Origin: Mesorhizobium sp. WSM4306
GTDB lineage: Bacteria > Pseudomonadota > Alphaproteobacteria > Rhizobiales > Rhizobiaceae
Reading direction: 5' to 3'
Length of the DNA stretch: 57,217 nucleotides
Assembly: GCF_007003975.1 (NCBI RefSeq)
Contig: NZ_VFTC01000037.1
Location: forward strand, 1-57,217
Part shown: piece after piece, positions 44,932-52,694 of the stretch
Layout of the letters: each line of letters starts with the position of its first letter
How positions within the stretch are numbered: position 1 is the first letter of the stretch
Translations under genes and position numbers: made by a program
The notes under the pieces: generated by a model
Databases searched by the model: none
The model's input: the letters and a program-made list of their open reading frames with translations, nothing else
What the model was told of the DNA's origin: nothing

Positions 44932-45549
44932 CTACTCACGCTCCACGACGTCGAAGCGGGCTCTCTTGCGAGGGTGAGGGTATCGAACGTAGCGCTCTCT
45001 CTCGTCATCCCAGCCAAGGTAGCGGAAACTTTTATCCACGACCGCGCATATCTCATCAAGAACCTGCTGCATGGCTTCGATGTCGATGTCCTTGCAATTC
45101 AGTCGCCGATAGAGCAAAGCCCACGCGGCGACATAGTCGTCGAAATAGCGCGCGTCACTCGAACCAATGATCAACTTCGGACGGTTGATCGATTTCGAAA
45201 ACGCACGTCCCAACCCCGATGATGCTCCGCAGCACGTTGACATCACGAGGATCTTCGGCGCTGGATGCGAGCCCTGGAACATTTTTACGAAGTCAGCCCA
45301 AAGAAGGCCACTTCGCCCACTGGACGAAGCGATCCCGTCACCATTGCCGTGCCCGGCGATGTGAAGCACGTCGCACTCCGCCTCCATCGCTCGTACTACA
45401 GCCTCACCAAATTTCGTTCGGTTCAACGCCATTTGGAGCTCCGCGCGGATGTTGACAGCCTTTAACAAGTGCTGCACGATCGGTCCCTCTTGCCTGTCGG
45501 CGAAGTAGTCATTTGCATTGTGGCAGTCGATGATGTGTACGGTGTTCAT
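44932..45549 (-). CDS. Stand-alone CHAT/caspase-like cysteine peptidase
   Basis: A 205-residue protein with the layout of a CHAT (caspase HetF-associated with TPRs) peptidase domain and nothing else. The histidine motif CDVLHIAGHGNGDG places His67 after a hydrophobic strand. The cysteine motif KILVMSTCCGASSGLGRAF places Cys106 at the end of the next strand, the usual catalytic pair of clan CD. The segment between has SGRSGLLWADF, matching the usual Asp/Ser-Gly-Leu-Leu stretch. A basic C-terminal tail (PHPRKRARF) follows. GGAG stands 4 bases before the ATG. No TPR or partner domain is fused. Such domains act in bacterial immunity and programmed proteolysis, so a role in defence is possible but unproven. 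Confidence 0.75.
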   Translation of the reverse strand: MNTVHIIDCHNANDYFADRQEGPIVQHLLKAVNIRAELQMALNRTKFGEAVVRAMEAECDVLHIAGHGNGDGIASSSGRSGLLWADFVKMFQGSHPAPKILVMSTCCGASSGLGRAFSKSINRPKLIIGSSDARYFDDYVAAWALLYRRLNCKDIDIEAMQQVLDEICAVVDKSFRYLGWDDERERYVRYPHPRKRARFDVVERE

Positions 45550-45639
45550 GGTACTCCAGCCGCTTGTTCGTTCATCGTCGTGACGAGCGGACACCACGCG
45601 CGCGGAACCGCGTGACGTGCGCTGGGTTCCGGTACCGTC

Positions 45640-46033
45640 GCATAGCCTCAAGGCGCGGGCCGGGAATCGGGATGGATCGGCAACGACGCACACAACCCAT
45701 CAAAGGCGAAAGCTGTTGATCGGCCCCCTGTCCGCGCAAGCCACGCGGATGGTCAGCCAGCAAGCGAGATACACACGACGCCGGTCAGCTAATGGCTGCG
45801 CCGTAAGCACAAGGCATGGCCGACCACACGACAGAAAACCCAGAACCGTGAAGGTGCTGATAATGACGACCAATCTTTCCGTAAGTCATGCATTTCTCCG
45901 TCGAAGACTGGTCAATAGACCACGCCGATGAGTATGACCCTGATCTGGATCAGCCAGACATGACCAATCGGCACTGGCGGTTCACGGTCAGGTGATCGAC
46001 CGTGACGTTCCACTTTGGAACCCGTGCGCACAT
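45640..46033. repeat. Diverged direct repeat, copy B (upstream of the CHAT gene)
   Basis: The counterpart of 44725-44931. Block 1 is at 45640-45699, block 2 at 45756-45805 and block 3 at 45994-46033. Between blocks 2 and 3 about 190 bases are present that copy A lacks. It begins about 90 bases upstream of the CHAT start codon, almost the same distance as copy A from ubiM, so the conserved part behaves like a leader or promoter region. Confidence 0.72.
45940..45953. promoter_or_regulatory. FNR/FixK-type box upstream of the CHAT gene
   Basis: CTGATCTGGATCAG is a match to the FNR/FixK consensus TTGAT-N4-ATCAA except at the two outermost bases. The box in front of hemN has the same variant ends. 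It lies in the insert specific to repeat copy B, 391 bases upstream of the CHAT start codon, which is far for direct activation unless the transcript begins there. Confidence 0.5.
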
Positions 46034-46166
46034 TGCCAAGCTCTCGTCCGGCCACGCGAGGTACTCTCGTGGCATCACACGCCTCATACTGGGTGCAATG
46101 GGAGGCAGTCCTTCGCACGACAGAGGCTTTTCACAAATGTAGTGTGCAGCTTAGGTCAAGATGGTC

Positions 46167-46206
46167 ATGGAGCATGGAGCATGGAGCATGGAGCATGGAG
46201 CATGGA
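46167..46206. repeat. 7-base tandem repeat (ATGGAGC, 5.7 copies)
   Basis: Five perfect ATGGAGC units in a row are followed by ATGGA, with CATGG just before. The array is about 70 bases past the ccoS stop codon. Such arrays change copy number by replication slippage. Confidence 0.92.
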
Positions 46207-46277
46207 CAGCTTGTTCCCGACCGAGCCGGCTCGACTGACGAGCGCGATCCGCGCATCTTATGCACAGCGGATTGAAA

Positions 46278-46433
46278 TCAGCGTTCCGGTTTGTCGTCCC
46301 GATCAATTAGTATCCGCTCGGCGGCTCCGTCGAGATCTTCGTATTGACCGCTTCGCAATGCCCAGACGAAGCCGGACACACCCAGTGCACCCAGAAAAAG
46401 GGCCACTGGTATGAGATAGAGCAACGTCGTCAC
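46278..46433 (-). CDS. ccoS: Cytochrome cbb3 oxidase maturation protein CcoS
   Basis: A 51-residue membrane protein needed for cofactor insertion into cbb3 oxidase. The string LIPVALFLGALGVSGFVWAL is the single membrane segment, followed by the invariant SGQYEDLDGAAERIL. The GTG start at 46433 gives the normal length and lies 5 bases after the ccoI stop. No ATG is available in frame close by. It is the last gene of ccoGHIS. Confidence 0.9.
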   Translation of the reverse strand: MTTLLYLIPVALFLGALGVSGFVWALRSGQYEDLDGAAERILIDRDDKPER

Positions 46434-46438
46434 GAGGA

Positions 46439-48718
46439 TTATGCCGAATAGCTGACTGCGGAGCGTCCGACTTTTTGAATAACTTGCAGCGTCGCATTCG
46501 CCCCGAAGCCGTGCAAGCGCAATGCGTTTCCAATAACAAGCACCGATGAGGCAGACATGGCAATCGCCGCTAACAAAGGCGTGGCGTGGCCCAGGATGGC
46601 GATCGGCACGGCGACGGCATTGTAGACGATCGCAATCGCGATGTTCTGGCGGATCAGGTGTCCCGCCTTGCGCGAGACGTCCAGCGCGAGAGGCACTGCC
46701 AGAAGGCTTTCGCGCAGGAATACGAAGTCGGCGGCATTGCGGCCAATGTCGGCGGCGGTGGCCGGAGCGATCGAGACATGCGCCGCGCTCAGCGCCGGCG
46801 TGTCGTTGAGGCCGTCGCCAACCATCAGAACCTTGTGTCCGTCTTTCGCCAGGGTCTCGATGCGCTCGACCTTGCCCGACGGCAGCAGGCACGGAACGAA
46901 GTCCTCGACACCCAGCATTCTTGCAACTTCACCGCAGGCACCTGCGGTATCGCCCGACAGCATTTGCATCGACACCCCAGTATCGTTCAATCGCTTGATC
47001 GCCGCCGCCGCGTCGGCGCGCAGCGCATCCTCGAAATCGAAGGTCGCGACAATGAACCCGTCTTTTGTCAGCACCGTTCCGCCATAGCCATGGTTGCCTT
47101 CACCACCGGTCCGGGCCTTCCATCCAGCCCATCCGCGTCGACCCAGCCGCCAGATGCTTCCGGCGACAGTGGCTTCGATCCCGAACCCCGGATGCTCTGT
47201 GACGGCATCGAATTTGTGTTGCCCGCCAGGAGCGGCAAAGCCGGTTATGGCCTTTGAAAACGGGTGACGCGAGTGCGCGGCCATGTCTGCCGCGATTGCC
47301 AGCATGGCCGGATCGATCGACGATGCATTGAGGAGCCGGGGTTGTCCGAGCGTGAGCGTTCCGGTCTTGTCGAACACTGCGTTATCAATCGTCGCCAGGC
47401 GCTCCATGGCCGAACCGTCCTTGACCATGATGCCGTTCTCGAACAGACGCCGCGCGGCGACCACCTGAACGATCGGTACGGCGAGGCCGAGCGCGCACGG
47501 GCAGGTGATGATCAGAACGGCAATGGCGATCGTCATCGCCCGGTGCCAGTCGCCCGTCGCCGCCATCCAACCCAGGAATGTCACGAAGGCGGTGAGATGA
47601 ACCACGGGCGCGTAGAGTGCCGACACGCGATCAGCGATGCGGCGATAGTGCGCGCGACCGCCCTCTGCGGCTTCCATCAGCCGAACCATTTCGGCGAGGA
47701 ACGAATCCTTCGCGGCGGCGGTCGCCTCGATCGTCAGCGGGCCGGTAAGATTGAGCACGCCGGCCTGCACGGCTTCGCCCGGCGCCACGTTTTTCGGCGC
47801 GCTTTCGCCTGAGGCCAGCGAGCAGTCGAGATCAGACGCTCCGTGGATGATCTTGCCGTCGACGGGGATCCTTTCACCGGCCGCGATCAGCAGCTGCATC
47901 CCCGGTTCGATCTCGCCAACCGGCAGATAGTCGCGCGCGCCATCGCCGCGCAGCACCATGGCGCCGCGTGCGGCCAGCTGCGACAGGCCTTTCACCGCGG
48001 TGCGGGCACGTTCGCGCATCACGTGATCCAGCGTCCTGCCGATCAAAAGGAAAAAAAGCAGCGAAACCGACGCGTCGAAATAGGCGTGGTCGCCATGGTT
48101 GATCGTCTCATAGAGGCTCATGGCGTAAGCGAGCGACACTCCGACCGCGATCGGCACGTCCATGTTCATGCGGCCGTGGCGCAGTGCATTCCAGGCCGAG
48201 CGGAAGAAGATGCCGCCGGCGAAGGCGAGCGCTGGGATGGCGATCAATGCGGAGACCCAGTGAAACAGGTCGCGGGTAGCCCCTTCGGCCCCGGACCAGA
48301 CAGAGACCGAAAGCAGCATGATATTGCCCGCCGCGAACCCGGCAACCGCGACGGCGCGGATCAACTCCGAAAGCGTCCTGTCCTTTTCATCAATCTCGGG
48401 GGCGAAGAGATGCGCCTGGTAGCCGAGCCGTCCAAGCGCGGCGACGAACGGTGGAACCTCGTCGCCACGCCAGCGGACCGAGACCCGTTTCGTCGACAGG
48501 TTGACGCGGGCGCTCTCGACGCGATCGAGCGTTCCCAACGCCGTCTCGATCGTCTGGATACAAGCTGCGCAATGAACGCTCGGCACCGAAAGATCGGTTT
48601 GGCGGAGATCATCTCCAAGCGATCGGCTCGCCAGCCTGATCTCTTGACTAGACGGCAGGACCGACGTGGTGCTGCCCAGATCAAGCGCCATTTCGGCGCC
48701 CGGTGCACAACAACTCAT
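46439..48718 (-). CDS. ccoI: Copper-translocating P-type ATPase CcoI (FixI)
   Basis: A 759-residue P1B-type ATPase that supplies copper to cytochrome cbb3 oxidase. It starts MSCCAPG as CcoI proteins do. It has one heavy-metal domain with VHCAACIQTIE near residue 50, eight membrane segments, the ion motif TCPCALGLAVP, the phosphorylated aspartate in DKTGTLTLG and the hinge GDGLNDTPALSAAHVSIA. The start overlaps the ccoH stop codon (ATGA). Confidence 0.96.
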   Translation of the reverse strand: MSCCAPGAEMALDLGSTTSVLPSSQEIRLASRSLGDDLRQTDLSVPSVHCAACIQTIETALGTLDRVESARVNLSTKRVSVRWRGDEVPPFVAALGRLGYQAHLFAPEIDEKDRTLSELIRAVAVAGFAAGNIMLLSVSVWSGAEGATRDLFHWVSALIAIPALAFAGGIFFRSAWNALRHGRMNMDVPIAVGVSLAYAMSLYETINHGDHAYFDASVSLLFFLLIGRTLDHVMRERARTAVKGLSQLAARGAMVLRGDGARDYLPVGEIEPGMQLLIAAGERIPVDGKIIHGASDLDCSLASGESAPKNVAPGEAVQAGVLNLTGPLTIEATAAAKDSFLAEMVRLMEAAEGGRAHYRRIADRVSALYAPVVHLTAFVTFLGWMAATGDWHRAMTIAIAVLIITCPCALGLAVPIVQVVAARRLFENGIMVKDGSAMERLATIDNAVFDKTGTLTLGQPRLLNASSIDPAMLAIAADMAAHSRHPFSKAITGFAAPGGQHKFDAVTEHPGFGIEATVAGSIWRLGRRGWAGWKARTGGEGNHGYGGTVLTKDGFIVATFDFEDALRADAAAAIKRLNDTGVSMQMLSGDTAGACGEVARMLGVEDFVPCLLPSGKVERIETLAKDGHKVLMVGDGLNDTPALSAAHVSIAPATAADIGRNAADFVFLRESLLAVPLALDVSRKAGHLIRQNIAIAIVYNAVAVPIAILGHATPLLAAIAMSASSVLVIGNALRLHGFGANATLQVIQKVGRSAVSYSA

Positions 48719-49212
48719 TTCAGCGCTCCATGGGAAATCATGATCCTGCGGACTTCGCGGTAGGGCTCGGCCAGACCGGCGTCAGCGTCGACTTCGACGA
48801 TCCAGACGCCATCCTTCGGCATGTGCTGGGCTGCGAATTCCTGGCCGGAGGCGAGGGCGAGGTTGACCGCCTTGTCCTCTTTCTCGTAGGCGGGATGGCG
48901 AAACAGCACCTTGACGCCATGCAAGGCAATCGGCTTGCCGACGGCGTCGGTAAGGCTATAGCGGACCTCGCCCCATGCGATGGTCAGCTTGCCGGTCCAG
49001 CCGAGCGCTGCCTGCGCCCGCCCCTCCTCGGCCTTCTTGTTGAACTGCTGGCTCGCCACATAGGTGTTTTCGACGACAAGGCCGGTCCAGCTCGTGTTGG
49101 CGAGCGTTGCCATCGTCAGATTGACCGCGATGACCACCCCGAAAAAGGCTAGGATGATGGCCAGCATGTGCCTGCCGGTGAATACGCGGGGTTTTTCAGC
49201 GTTAGCGGTCAT
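48715..49212 (-). CDS. ccoH: Cytochrome cbb3 oxidase assembly protein CcoH (FixH)
   Basis: A 165-residue protein with one N-terminal membrane segment (about residues 12-34) and a periplasmic domain with WTGLVVENTYVASQQFN near residue 43, the FixH pattern. It takes part in assembly of cbb3 oxidase. It overlaps ccoG upstream and ccoI downstream with ATGA junctions, so expression of the three is coupled. Confidence 0.93.
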   Translation of the reverse strand: MTANAEKPRVFTGRHMLAIILAFFGVVIAVNLTMATLANTSWTGLVVENTYVASQQFNKKAEEGRAQAALGWTGKLTIAWGEVRYSLTDAVGKPIALHGVKVLFRHPAYEKEDKAVNLALASGQEFAAQHMPKDGVWIVEVDADAGLAEPYREVRRIMISHGALK

Positions 49213-50768
49213 CTGGCAGTCTCCGGCGCGTTGAAGGTGGCGGTGTATTCGTCCGCCTCGAAGCTCGCCTTGTCCTCGACACGGAACTTGAAGGTCTGCG
49301 CTGTGCCCTGGATTTGATCCGCCGGCTGGCGCACGAAGACCTTCAGCATTTTCAGGCGGTCGGGTTCGACCGGAATGGCAAAAGAACGGCCTTCCGGGAT
49401 GTCGTCGCCGACCACGCTCATCTCGGCGCCCTGCAAGCCTTGAATCGCGACAACGATCGTCCTTGGCTCGGGGATCATGTTGAGCAGCTTGACGGTGTAG
49501 CCGTTGCGGATCGAGCCGTCGGACAGCGTGACAAATTGCGGATTGCGATCATGCAGCACGTTGACTTCGAGCCGATCGCGCGTCAGCAGCGAATAGAGCA
49601 GACCCAGGCCGATCAGCGACCAGATACCCATGTAGACGTAGGTGCGTGGCCGAAAGATCTTGCGGATATGGAAATGCGCCACCTTGTCGGAGAACAGGCC
49701 ATCAGCGGTCCTGACCTGCGACGGGTTGACTGAACTGGAGCCGCCCGCGGTCGCCAGCATCATGTTGGCGTTGTAGTCGGACAGTGTCGCATAGGAGATC
49801 AGCCCGCGCTCCTTGCCGAGCTTGTCCATGACCCCGTCGCAGGCGTCTATGCACAGCGCGCAGGTGATGCATTCCATCTGCTGGCCATCGCGGATGTCGA
49901 TCCCCATCGGGCAGACCGCGACGCAGGCATTGCAGTCGACGCAGTCACCGACCGGCAGCCCTGCGGCAAGGACCTTCTTGGCGTGGCGAGAACGCGGTTC
50001 GCCGCGCCAGTCATTGTAGGTGACGGTGAGAGAACTTTCGTCGAGCATCGCTGCCTGGATGCGCGGCCATGGGCACATGTAGGTGCAGACCTGCTCGCGC
50101 ATCAGACCGCCGAACGTGTAGGTGGTAGCCGTCAGCACGGCGACAGTGATGTAGGCGACGGGTGGCGCGGTGCCGGTGAAGAGTTCGCCAACCAGCGTCG
50201 GCGCATCGGCAAAATAGAAAATCCAGGCGCCGCCGGTCGCCGCACCGATGACCAGCCAGACGGCGTGCTTCGATAAGCGCAGCATCAGCTTGCGGGCGGT
50301 CCAGGGGCCTGCATCGAGTTTCATGCGAGCGTTACGGTCGCCCTCTATCGCACGTTCGACGACGAGGAACAGATCGACCCACACCGTCTGAGGGCATGCA
50401 TAGCCGCACCAGGCACGGCCGACAGTCGAGGTGATCAGGAAAAGACCGACGCCCGCCATGACCAGGAGGCCGGCCACATAGAAGAATTCCTGGGGCCATA
50501 TCTCGATGAAGAAGAAGTAGAAGCGCCGGTTCGCGAGATCGAGCAGGACTGCCTGGTCCGGGGCAAATGGACCGCGAGCCCAAGGCAGCCACGCAGCCAG
50601 GTAATAGATGCCAAGTGTGATCGTCATCACCAGCCATTTGAAGCGACGAAAGTTGCCCGAGGCGCGCTTCGGAAAGATCTTTTGACGCGCGGCATAAAGC
50701 GGCTTGCGGGTTTTGGCGGAATTGACAGTTTCTGTTTCGAGCCCTGTCAACTGCGTCTTGTCACGCAT
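49209..50768 (-). CDS. ccoG: Iron-sulfur protein CcoG (FixG), cbb3 oxidase copper assembly
   Basis: A 519-residue membrane ferredoxin-like protein. It carries the cysteine strings CGYACPQTVW, CTYMCPWPRIQ, then two classic 4Fe-4S motifs CVDCNACVAVCPMGIDIR and CITCALCIDACD, and about five membrane segments. CcoG is thought to reduce copper for the cbb3 oxidase. An Ig-like C-terminal domain follows from about residue 400. The ATG at 50768 has GGAG upstream. The 167-base gap to ccoP may hold a separate promoter, though I see no FNR box there. Confidence 0.95.
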   Translation of the reverse strand: MRDKTQLTGLETETVNSAKTRKPLYAARQKIFPKRASGNFRRFKWLVMTITLGIYYLAAWLPWARGPFAPDQAVLLDLANRRFYFFFIEIWPQEFFYVAGLLVMAGVGLFLITSTVGRAWCGYACPQTVWVDLFLVVERAIEGDRNARMKLDAGPWTARKLMLRLSKHAVWLVIGAATGGAWIFYFADAPTLVGELFTGTAPPVAYITVAVLTATTYTFGGLMREQVCTYMCPWPRIQAAMLDESSLTVTYNDWRGEPRSRHAKKVLAAGLPVGDCVDCNACVAVCPMGIDIRDGQQMECITCALCIDACDGVMDKLGKERGLISYATLSDYNANMMLATAGGSSSVNPSQVRTADGLFSDKVAHFHIRKIFRPRTYVYMGIWSLIGLGLLYSLLTRDRLEVNVLHDRNPQFVTLSDGSIRNGYTVKLLNMIPEPRTIVVAIQGLQGAEMSVVGDDIPEGRSFAIPVEPDRLKMLKVFVRQPADQIQGTAQTFKFRVEDKASFEADEYTATFNAPETAR

Positions 50769-50935
50769 GTGCAACTCCACTTTCCCAGCCAATGTCAGGG
50801 GCACCTGTCGTAAAGCCTCGCCGTAGGATAGCCTTGCCGGGTTGTGCAGATCGCATTAGGGATGGTGTCGAGGGGCGGCTCACGCCGGGCCTCGTCCGCT
50901 TGGCAGGGGGGACCGAAGAATAGGACCTTCCATTC

Positions 50936-51799
50936 CTATTCTCCGCCGCCAAGCGAATGGACATAAACTGCAAGTTCCTTGACCTTGATCTCGCCGAGAC
51001 GGCCAACCCAGGCCGGCATGACGCCCTGTTTTGGCGCACGGACCTGTGCGGCGATGGCTGTCTCACCGGATCCATAGAGCCAGATCGCATCGGTCAGGTC
51101 GGGGGCGCCGAATTCCCTGTTGCCTTTTGCATTGTCGCCGTGACAGGCCACGCAATTCTCGGCAAAGACCTTGGCGCCGGGTTGGATCAGACTTGCATCG
51201 CGGACCTTGCCGGAAAGGCTGGCCACGTAGGCGCTGACTTGTGCGATCTGGTCGGCGGTAATGATGTCGCCGAAGGCCGGCATTTCCGACAGGCGCGTGT
51301 CCGGATCGGATGCGAAGCGGATGCCGTGCGTAATCGTCTGCTGGATCTGCTCGGCCTTGCCGCCCCACAGCCAGTCGTCGTCGTTGAGATTGGGAAAGCC
51401 CTTGGAACCCTGGGCGCCGGAGCCATGACATTGTACGCAATTGACCTTGAAAGCGGCGCCACCGGCGGCGATTGCGAATTCGCGCAGGCCGTCGTCCGCG
51501 GCGATTTCCGAGACGCTCTTGGACTCCACCGCCGAGATATATTTGCCCTTGGCGGCCTCAGCCGCGGTCAGCTCGTTCCTGACCTCGTTGCGGCTGGAAT
51601 AGCCGAGCACACCCGTTGTCGCCGAGTGCAACAGAGGCCATGCTGGATAGGCAATGGTGTAGCCTATCGCCCAGACAATGGTGACGTAAAAAGTGATAAC
51701 CCACCATCTGGGAAGCGGGTTGTTCAGCTCCCGGATACCATCCCATTCGTGGCCGGTGGTCGAGACGCCAGAGATTTCATCGATATGCTCGTCGCTCAT
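50936..51799 (-). CDS. ccoP: Cytochrome cbb3 oxidase diheme subunit CcoP (FixP)
   Basis: A 287-residue membrane-anchored diheme cytochrome c. It starts MSDEHIDEISGVSTTGHEWDG with the family-typical GIRELNNPLPRWW and one membrane helix (VITFYVTIVWAIGYTIAYP). The two heme sites are CVQCH and CVACH. It passes electrons to CcoO and CcoN. The start is 2 bases after the ccoQ stop codon. The long upstream frame from 52159 is out of phase with ccoQ and ccoO and is rejected. Confidence 0.96.
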   Translation of the reverse strand: MSDEHIDEISGVSTTGHEWDGIRELNNPLPRWWVITFYVTIVWAIGYTIAYPAWPLLHSATTGVLGYSSRNEVRNELTAAEAAKGKYISAVESKSVSEIAADDGLREFAIAAGGAAFKVNCVQCHGSGAQGSKGFPNLNDDDWLWGGKAEQIQQTITHGIRFASDPDTRLSEMPAFGDIITADQIAQVSAYVASLSGKVRDASLIQPGAKVFAENCVACHGDNAKGNREFGAPDLTDAIWLYGSGETAIAAQVRAPKQGVMPAWVGRLGEIKVKELAVYVHSLGGGE

Positions 51800-51801
51800 G
51801 A

Positions 51802-51951
51802 TCACTCGTCCTCGAGCGGAATGCGGGCCGCTTCGTCGGCCAGCCTTCGGCTGCCGGGGCGTAGGGCAAAGGCGATGCACCCCACGAAGAACAGCGCCAT
51901 CGCAACCAGGCCCCAGCTGTCGGCAAACGCCCGCATCAAATTGTAGGTCAT
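51802..51951 (-). CDS. ccoQ: Cytochrome cbb3 oxidase small subunit CcoQ (FixQ)
   Basis: A 49-residue protein read directly from the sequence: MTYNLMRAFADSWGL starts it, one membrane helix follows (VAMALFFVGCIAFAL), then RPGSRR and an acidic end EDE. It matches CcoQ in size, layout and position between ccoO and ccoP. The spacing is 11 bases from ccoO and 2 bases to ccoP. Confidence 0.93.
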   Translation of the reverse strand: MTYNLMRAFADSWGLVAMALFFVGCIAFALRPGSRRLADEAARIPLEDE

Positions 51952-51962
51952 CAGCGTTCTCC

Positions 51963-52694
51963 TCAGCGGTAGCCGGCGGCTTCGTCGTAATTTTTGAAGT
52001 CGACCAGTGTGCCAAGCATCTGCAGGTAGGCGAGCAGGGCATCCATTTCGGTGACCTGTTGCGGGTTGCCGTCGAAGTCGCCGATCTTGGCTTTTGGGTA
52101 ACGCGCCTCAAGGCCTGATGTGTCGGCATTGGGATCGGCCTGCGCCGCCAGATCCGCATTGGCGTGGGCGATCATGTCATCGGTGTAAGGGACGGCTACA
52201 AGCCTGTTGGCGACCAGATGCGTCGAGAAATCCTTCACGTCGATCGGCGTGTCTTTCAGGAACCCATAGCTCGGCATGATCGATTCCGGCACCACCGAGC
52301 GCGGGTCGGTAAGATGCGCGACATGCCATGCATTCGAGTAGCGGTCGCCAACTCTGGCGAGATCCGGCCCGGTGCGCTTCGATCCCCACTGGAAGGGGTG
52401 ATCGTACATGGACTCGGCAGCCAGGCTGTAGTGGCCATAGCGCTCAACTTCGTCGCGGAACGGCCTGATCATCTGGCTATGACAGAGGTAGCAGCCCTCG
52501 CGCATATAGATGTTGCGCCCGACAAGTTCGAGCGGCGAATAGGGGCGCATGCCTTCCACCTTCTCGATCGTGTTGTCGAGATAGAAGAGAGGCGCGATCT
52601 CGACGATGCCGCCGACCGTCACCACGAGCAGCGAGCCAACGAGAAGAAGCGTGGCGTTCTTCTCGATGATTGCGTGTTTGTCCATCAAGCCCAT
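51963..52694 (-). CDS. ccoO: Cytochrome cbb3 oxidase monoheme subunit CcoO (FixO)
   Basis: A 243-residue membrane-anchored cytochrome c with one N-terminal helix (ATLLLVGSLLVVTVGGIVEI) and one heme site CYLCHSQMIRPF. The strings KRTGPDLARVGDRYSNAWH and VVPESIMPSYGFL are family marks. The ATG shares a base with the ccoN stop codon (TAATG). The frame upstream of 52694 overlaps ccoN out of phase and is not coding. Confidence 0.96.
   Translation of the reverse strand: MGLMDKHAIIEKNATLLLVGSLLVVTVGGIVEIAPLFYLDNTIEKVEGMRPYSPLELVGRNIYMREGCYLCHSQMIRPFRDEVERYGHYSLAAESMYDHPFQWGSKRTGPDLARVGDRYSNAWHVAHLTDPRSVVPESIMPSYGFLKDTPIDVKDFSTHLVANRLVAVPYTDDMIAHANADLAAQADPNADTSGLEARYPKAKIGDFDGNPQQVTEMDALLAYLQMLGTLVDFKNYDEAAGYR

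Larger units (their letters stand above)
45550..46277. other. Gene-poor region between the CHAT gene and ccoS
   Basis: About 730 bases without a supported gene. It contains copy B of the diverged repeat (45640-46033, with an insert of about 190 bases), an FNR/FixK-like box at 45940-45953, and the 7-base tandem repeat at 46167-46206. Short frames on the plus strand, such as 45992-46414, run through the tandem repeat and have no homology or ribosome binding site. Confidence 0.6.

Noticed and set aside
43470..45059. A 529-residue version of the UbiM-like protein.
   Set aside because: The extra 137 residues come from the non-coding repeat and the end of the CHAT gene. The FAD motif starts only at 44648.
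45992..46414. Plus-strand frame with a repeated EHGAWSM peptide.
   Set aside because: The peptide repeat is just the translation of the 7-base DNA tandem array. No ribosome binding site, and the frame overlaps ccoS.
50769..50935. FNR/FixK box in front of ccoG.
   Set aside because: The gap was read on both strands. No TTGAT-N4-ATCAA-like site is present, only a weak GAATAGGA/TCCTATTC hairpin overlapping the ccoP stop.
50936..52159. A 407-residue CcoP with a long N-terminus.
   Set aside because: The extension runs out of phase through ccoQ and ccoO. MSDEHIDE at 51799 is the family start.
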